In this document: positions 1 to 11,065 of the stretch, piece by piece | Position numbering within the stretch: position 1 is the stretch's first letter | How the letters are laid out: every line of letters starts with the position of its first letter | Assembly: GCA_030247885.1 (NCBI GenBank) | Contig: JAPDRO010000010.1 | Coordinates: 992,001 to 1,056,000 of the forward strand | DNA length: 64,000 nt | From: Taxawa tesnikishii (nom. ined.) | Lineage: Eukaryota; Ascomycota; Dothideomycetes; Dothideales | Direction: 5' to 3' | The notes under the pieces: generated by a model | Database searches by the model: none | What the model saw: the letters and a program-made list of their open reading frames with translations, nothing else | What the model was told of the DNA's origin: nothing | Made by a program: the position numbers and the translations under genes

Positions 1-2795
1 CACCAGGAGTCAGTGCCCAGTGAAGGGGTGACGTCCTTGGAGCCGGGCAACCTGCTCCAATCCCTCCTACCAATAGGCTTTTGTACCCTCTTATCCTAAG
101 CTGGCATATGTTTCCGCTGCACGTAGCTGACCTATGTTTCCAACTCTTCAAGCCGCTCAGACGCAAGAGATTGCGCGCTCCACGCGTTCTAAGACCCTCG
201 ACTGAGTCCCCGTCTTGCGAATCGAGTAGGCCCTTTCCAAGTGGCCTTAGCAAGTTCATTACGTAGGGCTCCAACAAGTTCCGTGTAGAGGATCTACAGC
301 GCGTCAGCCTCAACAACTTCTCATAAAAGAAGCTTCCCTATGCCCTCGCTGCCTTCTCCGCGATCTCAGAGCTGGCGCAAGCCCAGGCTTCAATCGCCAT
401 TTTGGAGGCCGTCGACGAGCTGAGTCCCCTCCGTGTATGCGCGGTCTTTCTGTTAGATCCGGCACAACCAGGATGAGAATGTTCAGATTGTTGTAAGGAC
501 GGCGGGCAGTCAAAGGTAGTCATGCAGCGGCCAAATGGTGATGAACAATGCATGTGCAGCCTGGCAGAGCAACCCAAGGTGCCGAAGCCATTCTCAAGGG
601 TCAAGCAAGTTCTCAACATGCGGGCGAGACAGTTCTCAGTCCCCTGTGCTAACAACTAAAGCATGTGCCGTATTACAAGATGGCAGCCTTTCGGTCTTTC
701 CATACAGTCATGTGACCCGCCAATTAAGCGGGGATCTCCTTTATCTCCCAGCTGCCGTGGTAGACATCTTGATCATTGAACTCACCAGTTGGTTCCGTAG
801 CATACACGGCCCTCCTCAGCAGTTTCTCTGTGCCTATTCTAGCACTCAGGTCAACTTGCCGTGCTGTTTATCGTTTGAGCCACAAAAACACTGTTCGCGG
901 CCCGTGTAGTTATACGGCGTTATGCCAATTTCCCTAGCATGAGGAAATGCGATTGGCTAGGAAAGCCACGATCCTATTCCCCGCCCAGCAGGAACAACGG
1001 CTCCATCAATCACCCTGTGATGACTTGCGGTAGCGGTCTCGGATCACGCCCGAACCCAGAGCACAGACCACGGACAGTGTGTTACCTAAAGGATGTGCTA
1101 CAGGGTACCGTCAAATGGACTTCAGGCCGTTGTTGAAGTATGACTTGCCATCGGAACAGTGCTTCGACCACGCCGCTTCTGCCGATAGGGGCAATGGGAG
1201 GAGAACAGAGTGAAGGGCAACAACAAACAAGCAACAACGCACCGGTTTCAGCTGACCGTCTATCGTCGCACGAGTGTTGTCTTTCAGCGGGTACGTTCGG
1301 TAGCAGACGGTTAACAAGACCTGCTGTGTTCCGACACAGGGTGGAGTTCGCTGAGGACAGCGTCGTTGCCTGCATGCAGCCACTGAGCCTCCCTTGCGTT
1401 GTTGTTCGGCTCTGCCTGTGCTGCTCAGCCTGTGCTGCTTGCCCAACTTGCTGCAGGCTTGTTTGGCAGCGATGCGCCCTTGCCCCGTTGGGTGCAACGT
1501 TTCTCCGCTAAGAACTGCCCCGGCCGAATATGTGAGGTGGGGCTTCAGCCATTGAATCGCTGTATTGGAGGAGATTTACGTGCTTGTGCCAAGAATCATG
1601 GCCTGCGCCAAGAATTATGATGGTTAATTGCTTTTTAAGTTTTGCTCGACCGTGCCTTTTCGCATGCAGCAAACGCCGCCACTCTCACACGCGCGGCTCC
1701 ACCGCGTCGAGACTATGCTCAGGCTTGCGCAGCGGTTTAATCCGACGATGATCGTCTCTTTGCACTATCGATCGCCTTAGCTTGAAGATGCATCGCCAAT
1801 CATTGGGTAGCCTTTTTCTTCCTCCATCACCATATCGTCCTATGTTCCTAGTCGCATTGCATACGCATACAACTGCACTTTATCCTGACCGCGTCCGGAA
1901 ACGCCGTGTGGTTCTGGTTCTGGAGGGTTCGCGACAACAGACAACCAATACTCCATCAAGTAACTGCTGTGACTCAGTCAGACGCTGTGCAAGGGACGAA
2001 TCAAGGGATATCCTAATATACGCCCGCCTGAATCCTTGGTCTTAGGTTCTGCAGTCTGTGGAACTGCAACCTCCTACGGCACTCGATACGTTCGCGACAA
2101 CGCTCATTCTCTGGTCGCTTCCTGTTACCTGACATATAGTCTTGACGCGACGGTCAACAGCCTTCTTTTGGTAACGCTTTTTGTTCCGGTTGCCGGGCTG
2201 CAGTAAATACCGTTTTCTCCAAGCACTTGCTCTGTGCCCCCATCTCGGAACTGGCTTCAAACGTCCCACACGCATCACGCGACCGCGTCTGTTGGGTTCT
2301 CCCTCTGGCCTCTTTTTGGATGTTTGTCGAGCCCTGGACAGAAGCAAAGCCGAAGATCGAAAAGAGAACGAGTACCGAACCGTGTTGAAGCTTGGTTCTT
2401 CCGTCAACGCAAGCACTGTCAGGCGCTGGCTTACAGAGGGACAATCGGATTCGGGACCAGCATTTTCATTTACCCTCGCTTCACTTGGCAATCCATTCTG
2501 GTCACGATATTAAAGGTCATCAAATCTATTAGTCATCTCCCGCTGCCGTCTACGATCCCCTAAGCACACAATCTTCCCACTTGCCGCCAACTGTACCTTC
2601 GCTCACCAACCTTCACCCTATCAGTAATTCGAGAACTGCGAGCTGCGAGCTGCTAGCCACTGCACCTGCGAAGGAATTCTTCCTTCTTGTAGAGCATAGC
2701 TTCTGCAACGCCAGTCGCCTCAAAGGACTGTATGCTAACCTGCATCACAGTGGACTAAGCTCCGACTCGTTCCACCTTGTACGAAGCCGTCAATC
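1..2795. other. Intergenic stretch, no recognised gene
   Basis: Only short, mutually overlapping open frames on both strands are present and none shows a domain or conserved motif that I recognise. Positions 668-815 carry a dispersed repeat that recurs inverted near 63.7-63.8 kb (listed separately). The last few hundred bases before 2796 are the presumed promoter and 5' leader of the MHYT gene; I see no definite TATA or regulator site. Confidence 0.5.
668..815 (+). repeat. Dispersed repeat, copy 1 (unclassified)
   Basis: The segment with the core TTACAAGATGGCAGCCT, then ACAGTCATGTGACC, then AGCTGCCGT, recurs in reverse complement at about 63,678-63,826 in the same order with similar spacing and scattered mismatches. 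No coding frame or clear terminal repeat is visible. It could be a solo LTR or MITE-type relic; the class is not determined. Confidence 0.55.
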
Positions 2796-5604
2796 ATGGA
2801 CAGTCTCCTCAAGCGCGTCCCTAACGAGGGTAACGATCTTATCTACTACCCCGGATCCGTCGTCCCTTGGCACTTTACCACTGGCACCATTGTCGCATCT
2901 TTCTTCGCCAGTTTGGCCGGCACTCTGCTCACTGTCGAGCTACTCCACCGCAAGCGTACCGGCAAGACGTGGGCGAGTCGGTGAGTGGTCAGGTGACATC
3001 ATGTATGCGATGTAGTCCCCTGACAGATCTGTAGCATGCAGTTGTTGAGCTGTGCTTTGTCCATGGGTCTCGTTGGCATCTGGTGTATGCATTTCATCGG
3101 CAATCGCTCCATCGTGCTCGCAGAAGGCCAGGACGACCTCCAGATGGCCTACAGCCCCGGTTACACAGCTCTTTCTTGCTTTCTGCCTGTGATCGGACTT
3201 AGTTTTGCCTTCTACGTTGCAGAACTTCGGCTCAAGTCGGCCATTGCTCGCAGGTTTTTGGACGTCGTTTCCGGAGTGTTTGCTGGTCTCTCTATCGTGG
3301 GCATGCACTATGTAGGCAACCTCGGCGCTACCAACTACAAGCTCACCTATCCGGCGCATTACATCGTTGCAGCATGTATCATCGCGATTTGCGCTTGTGC
3401 CATCGCCATGGCGCTGTTCTTCTACTGCAAGGAAAAGTGGATCAGTGCTTTTTGGAAGCGTATGGTCATTGCCAGCATTCTCGCTATCGCTGTCTGCGGT
3501 ATGCACTTTACCGCCTCTGTGGGATGCACGTACCAGCTCAAGACGATAAGCCGCACTACCGCCGGCCAGAGAGATGTCTCAGTCATTGTCGCCGGACTTT
3601 TGGTACGCAGACGCCTCACTCTTTGCTCTGCGTGGATGCTGACGGTCTGCAGTGTTGCCTTGCTGCTGTTTTCTGCCTTGGGATGCTCTACTATGACAAT
3701 CATCGCACGAAGGCTCTCACCAGTGGGGCCCAGGAAGTTATACTCGCTTGCGCATTCTTCGACCAGCAGGGCGATATCATGGTTAGCAACTCAGGGCTCT
3801 GGCCGTCGCACAAGGTCACTCAGCGCTTCGCATACAGGGTGAGAGTGATCTGCCCAAAGCTGTGGAAGGCCACGCTGACACTCTCGAACAGTCTTTCACC
3901 GAGGAGTTCAACACTGCTCACCCCACGTTCCTCTGGATCTGGAAAGTCGCGCACAACTGGGAAAGCGTCACGGATCTCATTGGCGAGATGAGAAGTCACT
4001 TGAAGCGAGTCAACCAACTCTACAATCACGGTAGCAATAGCGGCACCGCTAGCAAGAGCAGCAGCGTCTACGATGACGAAAGCCTCAGCGACGACTCTCT
4101 GCTCTTCCGTGAAGGTTTCTGCGGGGCAGCCTTTGAACTGGCTGAACGTCTTCACATCACCCTGAACGACCTCGGAGCTCTCTTTGACGATGTGATTGGT
4201 ACAGGTACTCTCCCCAAGAACCCCAGATCACAGAGTGCGGGTATGCAGACATTCGAGAAGGGTCAACAACTGGTGTTCGCCCGTCAGTTGGGGGAAGAGG
4301 ACGTTGAGTTCTTTTCTGCGCGAGGCTACAGATTTGCACCACTCAACCGTGTCGGTCAGAACATCGCAACAACGATGCAGATTCCAGAGGTAGAGTTCGA
4401 GTCGCGCGTCAACCGCATTCGCCAACACGCCATCCAGGTCAGCAAACTACAGCCTGCTAAAGAGGGAGCATACCTGGTCTGTTTCGCCATGCTTGCCAAG
4501 ATTGGCCGTCATTTCGAGGTGCTCGTCCAGCAGGAGCGCCGCGACCAAGTTCCTGACGTCCAGCTCTCCATCAAACCACTCGATCTTACGCAGTTGGCCT
4601 ACCTGTCCCACTACGAAGGTTGGAGCGCAGAGAACATCATGCGTACCGTCAGTCAGAAACACGCCTTGTTGCCCCATCTACCAGAGGGTGAGAAGCTCTT
4701 TGTGGAGATGATGTATGGAGCACTCAAGCGACTTGCAGAGACCGTGAAAGAAGACTGGTTCGTGGAACTTGTCTTTAACACCAGGCCTATCATTGCCCGC
4801 TACGGTGCAACCCCACAGCACGCTGATACCCAGGTTTTCGCCTTCACACGACTGCTGGACATTCACCGCGCCGCCCTTCAGCAACCCGACCGCCTCACGT
4901 TCGTTCCTCTGAACTTCTTCAGAATTCGCCAACAGTACTATCCTGGCTGTTCTGACCAAGGCAAGCTCCGTCAGGCCATGCACGCTGAGTTCGGCGCCGT
5001 CCTGACGAAGCGGTACGAGCCGAAGATGGAAGAGGGACGTAAAGGCCGCGTTGCAAAGGCGATGGAGGATCGGGGCTTCATGGCTCGCAAGCACCCTCTG
5101 CATGGATCGCGCGAGGATAGCATTCATGAGTGCGACAGCTCGTCCGAGCGTGGCCTTGTCGGTGAAGAGGAGAATCCATTCGAGCCCAGCTTCACGCCAG
5201 CTGCTGGCACCAAGCAGCTTTGGGGCGGCATTTTGGCCACCACCGATACTGTCATAGTGGAGACATCCAAGATGAGCGGTACAATCGAGATGAAGAACAT
5301 GGTGCCCGAAGTTACTGCCACGGCCACCAGAGGCAACGACAACCAGGAAGACAAGTCGTTCGTCGACCTGCTGTACGAGATGGCCAAGGCGCGCTCCGCG
5401 CTCATATCCAAGCCTTCTGGTATCACGAGTAAGCATTCCAACGTGGGATCGACTGCTTGTAGACCGACTCCGAGCAACGACAAGCTTGCCGCGTTGCCAT
5501 CGAACCGACAGCTCCAAGGGCCTGACAGGCTCGTGGTGGGAAGGCACTTTGCCACCAACTTACTGCCTCGAAAGCTAACTTCATCGTACTTGGCCACCCG
5601 GTAA
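2796..5604 (+). CDS. MHYT-domain integral membrane protein (4 exons)
   Basis: I join exons 2796-2980, 3035-3602, 3653-3838 and 3892-5604 (883 residues). The three introns are 50-54 bp, start with GT and end with AG, and keep frame. The N-terminal ~250 residues are hydrophobic and contain three M-H-[YF]-x signatures (MHFIGN, MHYVGN, MHFTAS) spaced as in the seven-helix MHYT domain. In bacteria that domain is proposed to sense O2, CO or NO through metal bound by these Met/His residues; its role in fungi is not established. The long C-terminal part (about residues 310-883) is soluble, ends in a low-complexity Ser/Thr-rich tail, and contains no kinase, GGDEF or EAL motif I can see. The start lies on a hydrophilic leader just ahead of the first helix. 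The domain call is firm; the cellular function is unknown. Confidence 0.85.
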
Positions 5605-5960
5605 TCTGCGTTGATTTTGTTCCGCGAAGTTTTGTTCTTGGAAAGACGAACGCGCTTCTCGGTACTCAACATCCCCAGACATCGTTGGATCTACGTTGAG
5701 GGTTTTCACTTCTGAGCCTCGATCGATTAGTGGGCTTCCTCAGTCCCTTGATAAGATCATCGAACGGCAGAAGGTTGAAGCTGCATTCGGAAGTCGAGAT
5801 CATAATAACGTTGAGAAAGCGTTGCCATCTCTTCGTTCGAAGCACAGATCCGTCCAGATGGAAGGTGGGCTCTTCTAACAGATAATCACGTTCAATCTGT
5901 CCTGATACTTGGAAAAACGGTTGGCCATAACTTTTGTTGCTCAACCATTTGCATTGTCGC
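5605..5960. other. Intergenic, nothing recognised
   Basis: 3' flank of the MHYT gene. Short frames on both strands show no recognisable motif. Confidence 0.4.
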
Positions 5961-6121
5961 AATGGTCACGTCTTCGCACAGTGTAAACGTACGACGATGT
6001 ATAACCACGCGCAACCGCGCACGAAATAGAGCAGATCCTTTCGAACGCGGAAGAGAAGACGCTAGTCCGATGGATTGCACGTCTTACGCGTACCGGCCTT
6101 CCTGCTCCGCCTGCCTTAGTC

Positions 6122-6450
6122 GTGCAAATGACCGAGGAAGTCCGACGCGGACGCGTGCAGCTGTCGAAGAAACCACCACCATCTCCACGACCAGTTGGCG
6201 AGAGGTGGCTCGACTGCTTCAAGACTCGCCATCTTGAGATCCCACGCATGTGGACTCGTCAGACTGACAGCGCGCGTTTTGATGCGACAAGTCACGAGGC
6301 CGTAACAAGATGGTGTGACGCGGTGACGGAGCTGTTCGTGCAACACCACCGCCCTCCAGAGCGCGTGTACAGCCCGCAGTCTTTGCAAGGAACGTGCAGG
6401 TTCTCCAGGCGGTCAATGCCTCTTACTCATACAACCGGACTAAGATGATT
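6122..6450 (+). pseudogene. Remnant of a pogo/Fot1-type transposase
   Basis: A readable stretch on the plus strand (motifs GERWLDCF, MWTRQTDSARFDATS, LFVQHHRPPERVY) is collinear with the minus-strand transposase at 50.7-52.1 kb, which has WTHQIDGAGFNATS and LFLQHQYPPERVY at the same place. The match then breaks and no DDE core remains. This is a truncated fossil copy of that element family. No terminal repeat was found next to it. Confidence 0.6.
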
Positions 6451-6745
6451 CGCAGTGTTGGAATGTACGGAAGCATCGCGTATGCTCCCCTTCATGAGAT
6501 TCATCATGTTCTATCTGTCGAGCACGTCCGTAGCGTTCGAGATCTGAGGGCTGCACTCCGCAAACTTAGCAATCCACGCTCCCAGGCACTTGGGTCTCTA
6601 CCTACACTGACTGGGGTGAGTATCGTTGAGGCGAGGGGATCGAAAGAGCTTCCGCGCGATTGAGAGGCAATTTGACGGCGGGGAAGAGGTGCATCGAAGC
6701 ACTGTATTTCCCACAAGACGAATCATAGCACTCAGTTCTTGACTA

Positions 6746-8093
6746 CTGTACATCGTCAAAAGTCTCGGAATTCTCCGAATCTGAATCCCACCCTCTGATG
6801 CACCACCCCATGTTTTGTACTAGCAACACTAGCAATTCACTAGCAAATTGAGTATGGAATAGTTCAAAAATTGGAGATTTGCATGGTTATCCAGGAACAG
6901 TGATTTTCTTCAGTATTTGGTGTACCAGCCATCATTCTGAAGGCAAGCCTGGATCCTATCTACCATGCTTACAACACAATTATACACTATGTTGCTGCTG
7001 ATATGATCCCATGTATGAACAAGAGCATCTTCTATCCTTTCATGAAGAACCTCATCACTACCACTCCATAGATCTATACCAGGATAGCGGTGAAAACCCT
7101 CCTTCTTCAGCATAGCCTACACATGCTCAATAGGGTTCAGATCTGGTGAGTATGGAGGCCAGTCTTCCAGCAGTTTGATGCCTTGATCTTTGAGAAAAGC
7201 TGCTGACTTTTTAGCTGTATGAACTTTGGCGTTATCTTGTTGAAATAGCAGCTCTTTCTGGTACATAGGAAGGAGGCCCATAGTAAGAGCATCAATGTAT
7301 GAGTTTGCTAAGTAACCTTGCCTCTTTGACTCCATATCCCTACGCATAACAATCAACTCAGTCTTCTGGCTGCTGTATATACCACCCCATACCATAACAC
7401 GTATGTCCTTGCTCTTGTTATGTGGTTGTACCTTATCTCTCTGCCATGCCTGGCCAGCAGCACGCCATACAAAGGCGACTGGTTTGCCAGATCCACGCTC
7501 TATAGAGCACTCATCTGAAAAGATGACTTTCAGCCAGTCTTCAACACTCCAATGCTTATGTAACTCGCACTAGTTTCTTCTCTTTCTAGCTAAGGCCTCT
7601 GATAACAAAGGACGTCTCTTGGCAACCCAATCTTTGATCCCCTGGTCCTTTAGAATCCGGTAGATGGTAGCATGGCTGCAATCTAGCTGGAGGTCCTTTA
7701 GAAGCTAATTGTAGGTGTAAAATGGATTCTTACGTGCATAACGAAGAATTGCACGCTTTGTACGCTCTATACAAGACTGTGGACGGCCTGAGCGAGGCTT
7801 GGAGACACCGTGTGGTTGCTCAGAGGCTTGGTTGATGGTTCTGTTGATGGTAGGAGCCGTCACGTTGAATAGGTCGCGTATTTGATACTGTCGCATTCCA
7901 GCAGCAGCAGCTCCTATGATCTGATTCCTCGTAGCTGGAGAGAGCTCAGCACGGCGACGTCTATTACGCGATATTGCAGCAAGAGCACGAGTCTGTGGCG
8001 CCATAGTGGTGGTTGAATTGATAGAGTGCTATTCTAGTTGACGCGTTGCAACGATCTACGCGGAGAACTTCCGAGACTTCTGCCGAGGTACAG
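6746..8093 (-). mobile_element. Tc1/mariner-type element, copy 1
   Basis: The 1,348-bp element is flanked by TA (6744-6745 and 8094-8095). Its inverted termini share an AGTCTCGGAA core about 15-20 bp from each end. A second copy of exactly the same length lies at 12,528-13,875. The right-hand TA is also the left-hand TA of the pogo-type element that starts at 8096, so the two elements abut. The internal transposase is described separately. Confidence 0.8.
6910..8004 (-). pseudogene. Tc1/mariner transposase, copy 1, three stop codons
   Basis: One 365-codon frame runs the full length with no frameshift and is interrupted by three TAG codons. It has an N-terminal helix-turn-helix region (about residues 20-60), the first Asp in IFSDECS, the second in FQQDNAKVHT and the Glu in SPDLNPIEHV, the DDE triad of cut-and-paste Tc1 transposases. 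Compared with the sister copy at 12.6 kb, two stops replace TGG (Trp) and one replaces CAG (Gln), all C:G-to-T:A changes as expected of RIP or cytosine deamination. The copy is inactive as read. Confidence 0.85.
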
Positions 8094-8095
8094 TA

Positions 8096-9943
8096 ACGTA
8101 GTTCACCACCGAGCGGCCAACCACCACCGAGTGGCCCACCCCACTAAAGTTGCGTCTATTACATGTCTATTACCTCCGCACCACTACACTCTGCTGCAAT
8201 CTGCCAGGCACTACAGTACTATTCAGAAGCGTCGCTATCGCCTGGATCTACTATTTCTGCAGTGCAGGTGCGCTTGTTGTGGCCAGTCTTGCCGCAACGC
8301 CCGCAGTGCCTCTGCGCGCGCGCCCTCTTTGCAGGCTGTTCAGCTGCCTCCTCACCACCACCCTCCTTCTCAGCAATCAGATCCAATACGTCGCCTACTG
8401 CAAGGCTCTCCTCTGTGCGAACATACTTCCTCTTGCGTTTGCGCTGCTCTGTTGCTGCCTCTATTGCCTTGCGAAGACCTGCGATTTCCCTGGTCTGCAA
8501 CACTGAATTATGACCTATGATAGCTATGCCTTTGGCAAGCGAATTGACAGCCTGCAGAAGAGGTGAAACAGGCGATTCTCTGTGCTGTTGTATGCGCTCG
8601 CGGACTAGTGTTGATTGGGCCTCTATCTCCTGCAGGTTGCCTGGTGTTTTGGATTCCCATAGGGTGGCCTCTACCGGTGGAGGTGTTGGCGTGCGAAGCA
8701 CCACATCAAGCTTCGATAGCACTCGCTCTGGGTCGTGGGGGACCAACCCAGCGCCTCTGAAGCTTGCCTGGATATTCTCCTTTGTGATTGCCTTGTCGAA
8801 AGCGATATGAAAGGCTGGCAAGAAGCTCTCTTTCTTGACTTGCGTGACTGAGTACCGTGACCAGCTGTCAATCTCCGTGTAGTACGCCCGCTTCAGGGGG
8901 CAAAACAGCCCACGTCAAGCGGCTGCAACAGGTGCGATGAGTGTGGAGGCATGCAGAGAACAACAATCTTCTGTTCCTCACAGTACTTGTGGAAACTGTG
9001 ACTATTGTGGCTCTCATGGCCGTCCACAATCAGTAGACGATACATTCCTATAGTACGCCCCTTTGTATGCGCGTCAAAGTGCTTTAACCACCTGATAGCA
9101 AGCTCATTTGACGTCCAGCCGTTAGGGCTAGTCTCGATAACCCAATCACGAGGCAGGCCTGGGTACCAGCTTGATATGAGGACCTTGCCGCCGAAGATGA
9201 TAAAGGGTGGGATAGCCCACCCACTAGCGCAGATGCCCTGGATGATTGTAACCCACTCCCGGTTGCCCGGCTGTATCTTCTTTGGATTGTTCCGCTTCTC
9301 AGTGCCTGTGAAGACCATATGAGCGTTTATCACGCCCATCATGAAGCCTGTCTCATCAAAGTTGTGTGTGTCTTCATCCAGGATGCCGTACTTCGCCTTT
9401 GTGTCCTCTACAAGCTTGAACCAGGGCGCTATAACGCGTGCATCTTCGTTCAAGGCTCGCTGACGATCGTATGGACGGCTGCGTCGAAGCTTGATATCGT
9501 CGATACGCGTCTTGAACCTGTCTACCCAGTTCTTGCCAACGGGCCCTTTCCCACGCGCGGCGCGTAGATCATTGGCCATTTCTCCGACCATAGTCCTTGT
9601 AGCGCCTATCCCTCGCGCATCTAGCTCAAGTATGCGTCGCACAACTGCGTCCTCTTCTAGGCTACTAAGGTTCCTGCAGTTGGGCTGAGTATCGCGTCGT
9701 GAGAGGGTTCCGTCGCGTCGTCGTCTTAGCGTCGTTCGGGGGACGTCAAACGCTCTGCTTGCGTGTCTCGTAGTATCTGGTGTCTTGGCTTGGGTAGCCT
9801 GGATAGCAAGGGACAGTGTGCCTTCGTTGTAGGTCTTCTGCGCGTTACGTGGTGGTGGCATTGTAGGCAATAGACATGTAATAGGCAAAGGTTGGTGAGG
9901 CGGGCCACTCGGTGGTGGTTGGCCGCTCGGTGGTGAACTACGT
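8096..9943 (-). mobile_element. pogo/Fot1-type element, copy A
   Basis: The 1,848-bp element lies between TA dinucleotides (8094-8095 and 9944-9945). The inverted termini begin ACGTAGTTCACCACCGAGCG and continue as near-perfect repeats for about 40 bp, with subterminal similarity beyond. A nearly identical copy lies inverted at 46,774-48,607. It inserted on one side into the TA at the end of a Tc1 element and on the other abuts an AT-rich RIP block, yet it is itself almost free of RIP-type damage, so it is a young insertion. Confidence 0.85.
8219..9861 (-). pseudogene. pogo/Fot1 DDE transposase, copy A, one -1 frameshift
   Basis: The protein starts MPPPRNAQK and contains an N-terminal helix-turn-helix (about residues 10-55), a CENP-B-type DNA-binding segment ending VGKNWVDRF, and a DDE_1 catalytic core with the three acidic motifs NFDETGF, LLIVDGHESH and LLQPLDVGCF. 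A C-terminal basic/coiled segment ends in a CCHC zinc knuckle (HCGRCGKTGHNKRTC). The frame breaks after GCFAP at a G5 run on the plus strand (8896-8900); one more base would join the frames into a single protein of about 547 residues, as in the related element at 18.1 kb where the motif reads through. The same break is in copy B. It may be a sequencing undercall rather than a real lesion. Confidence 0.8.
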
Positions 9944-9945
9944 TA

Positions 9946-10905
9946 AGTAATAAGTCTTAAAAAGCGAAAATATATTAATATTAAAAAGTTATAACTTATA
10001 AGTTAAATATAAAGGAAAAATAATAAGTAAAATCTAGTTATAATTAACGTAAATAATAAAATTAAAGTTTATATAGTTATTATAACTATTTAAAATAAGT
10101 AGGCGTTAATTTCTAATTACTTTTTACTATATATTATAGTTAAATATATACTCTAATTATTATAACTTTAAAACCTTATTACTTTACTTTTTTCTAAATT
10201 AGTAAAATATACTAATTATTTTTTACTATTAAAATTTTCTAACTAAGAGTCTTATAAGTCTCTTAACTTACTTAAGTAAATAAGTATAAGTAAAAGGTAC
10301 GTTTTATTAATATAAATAAAAGTAATAAGTATAATAAAGTCTTAACTATTATTTTAACTTATATTAAGTAAATACTTACTTTTTAATACTTTATGTAAAA
10401 CGATTATTTTCGTAGATTTAAAAAAGCTTACTAAGAAGTCTTTTTCGTTAAAGTTATATATATTTAATAGCGTAATATTATATTACTTTATCTTTTTATA
10501 AAGTTATATTAAAAGTATTAAATACGTATATTAAAAGTAAGTTATATATTACTATAATATAAGAAGGATAAAACTAATTAAGCTAAAGAATTCTTAGAAG
10601 TATAGTAAGTTATTTATAACTTTATACTTATAGTTAATTACTTATAAGTATACGCTAATAAGGTAATTATAGTATTACTAGTAAAAGCGAGTAACTTAGT
10701 TCTTTTTAAGCTTAGTTTTTATAACTTATTTAGTAATATTCTTAAGTATCTATAGTATTAGTAAAAGGCTACGATCCGTGAGTTTATTAGTACGCGTAAT
10801 AAGTACCTCTTCTTATGCGTTTATAAGCTTCTAGCGGACATTAGAGTTAGCTTATTAAATTGTATTTATCTCGCCTTTATAGCGCCTTACTAGCGTTTTA
10901 TAGTT
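9946..10905. repeat. RIP-degraded AT-rich block
   Basis: Nearly 1 kb is overwhelmingly A/T with many TA and TTA steps, in sharp contrast with about 50% GC on both sides. That is the footprint of saturated RIP on a former repeat. Reading leftward from 11.03 kb, a psq-type helix-turn-helix start (MDLNTRIACALDD) on the minus strand runs into this block, so it is probably a dead pogo/Fot-type transposon. Confidence 0.75.
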
Positions 10906-10911
10906 AACATT

Positions 10912-11013
10912 TTACTTTCGCGCGTATATAGTATAGTTTACACGCTCTTGCGACTCCAAATCATCTAACGCGCAAGCTATACGAGTGTTGAGGTCCATGG
11001 TAGAGTAGAATAA
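10912..11013 (-). pseudogene. N-terminal remnant of a psq/HTH transposase
   Basis: About 30 codons on the minus strand (MDLNTRIACALDD, then QERVNYTIYARK) resemble the first helices of fungal pogo-type transposases, which typically read 'A..ALDxL..GExxxYxxIAxxY'. The frame then enters the AT-rich RIP block and is lost to stops. Family assignment rests on this short match. Confidence 0.4.
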
Positions 11014-11065
11014 GTGTGGCTGTTCGTGATGCGCAAAAGTGGGCATCACGCGGGGAACTACGTTA

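Noticed and set aside
1082-2563. Several overlapping frames of 90-150 codons
   Set aside because: They overlap on both strands, share no motif with known families and lack intron/exon logic.
4678-5547. Long minus-strand frame (289 codons) inside the MHYT gene
   Set aside because: Antisense shadow of exon 4 with no motif.
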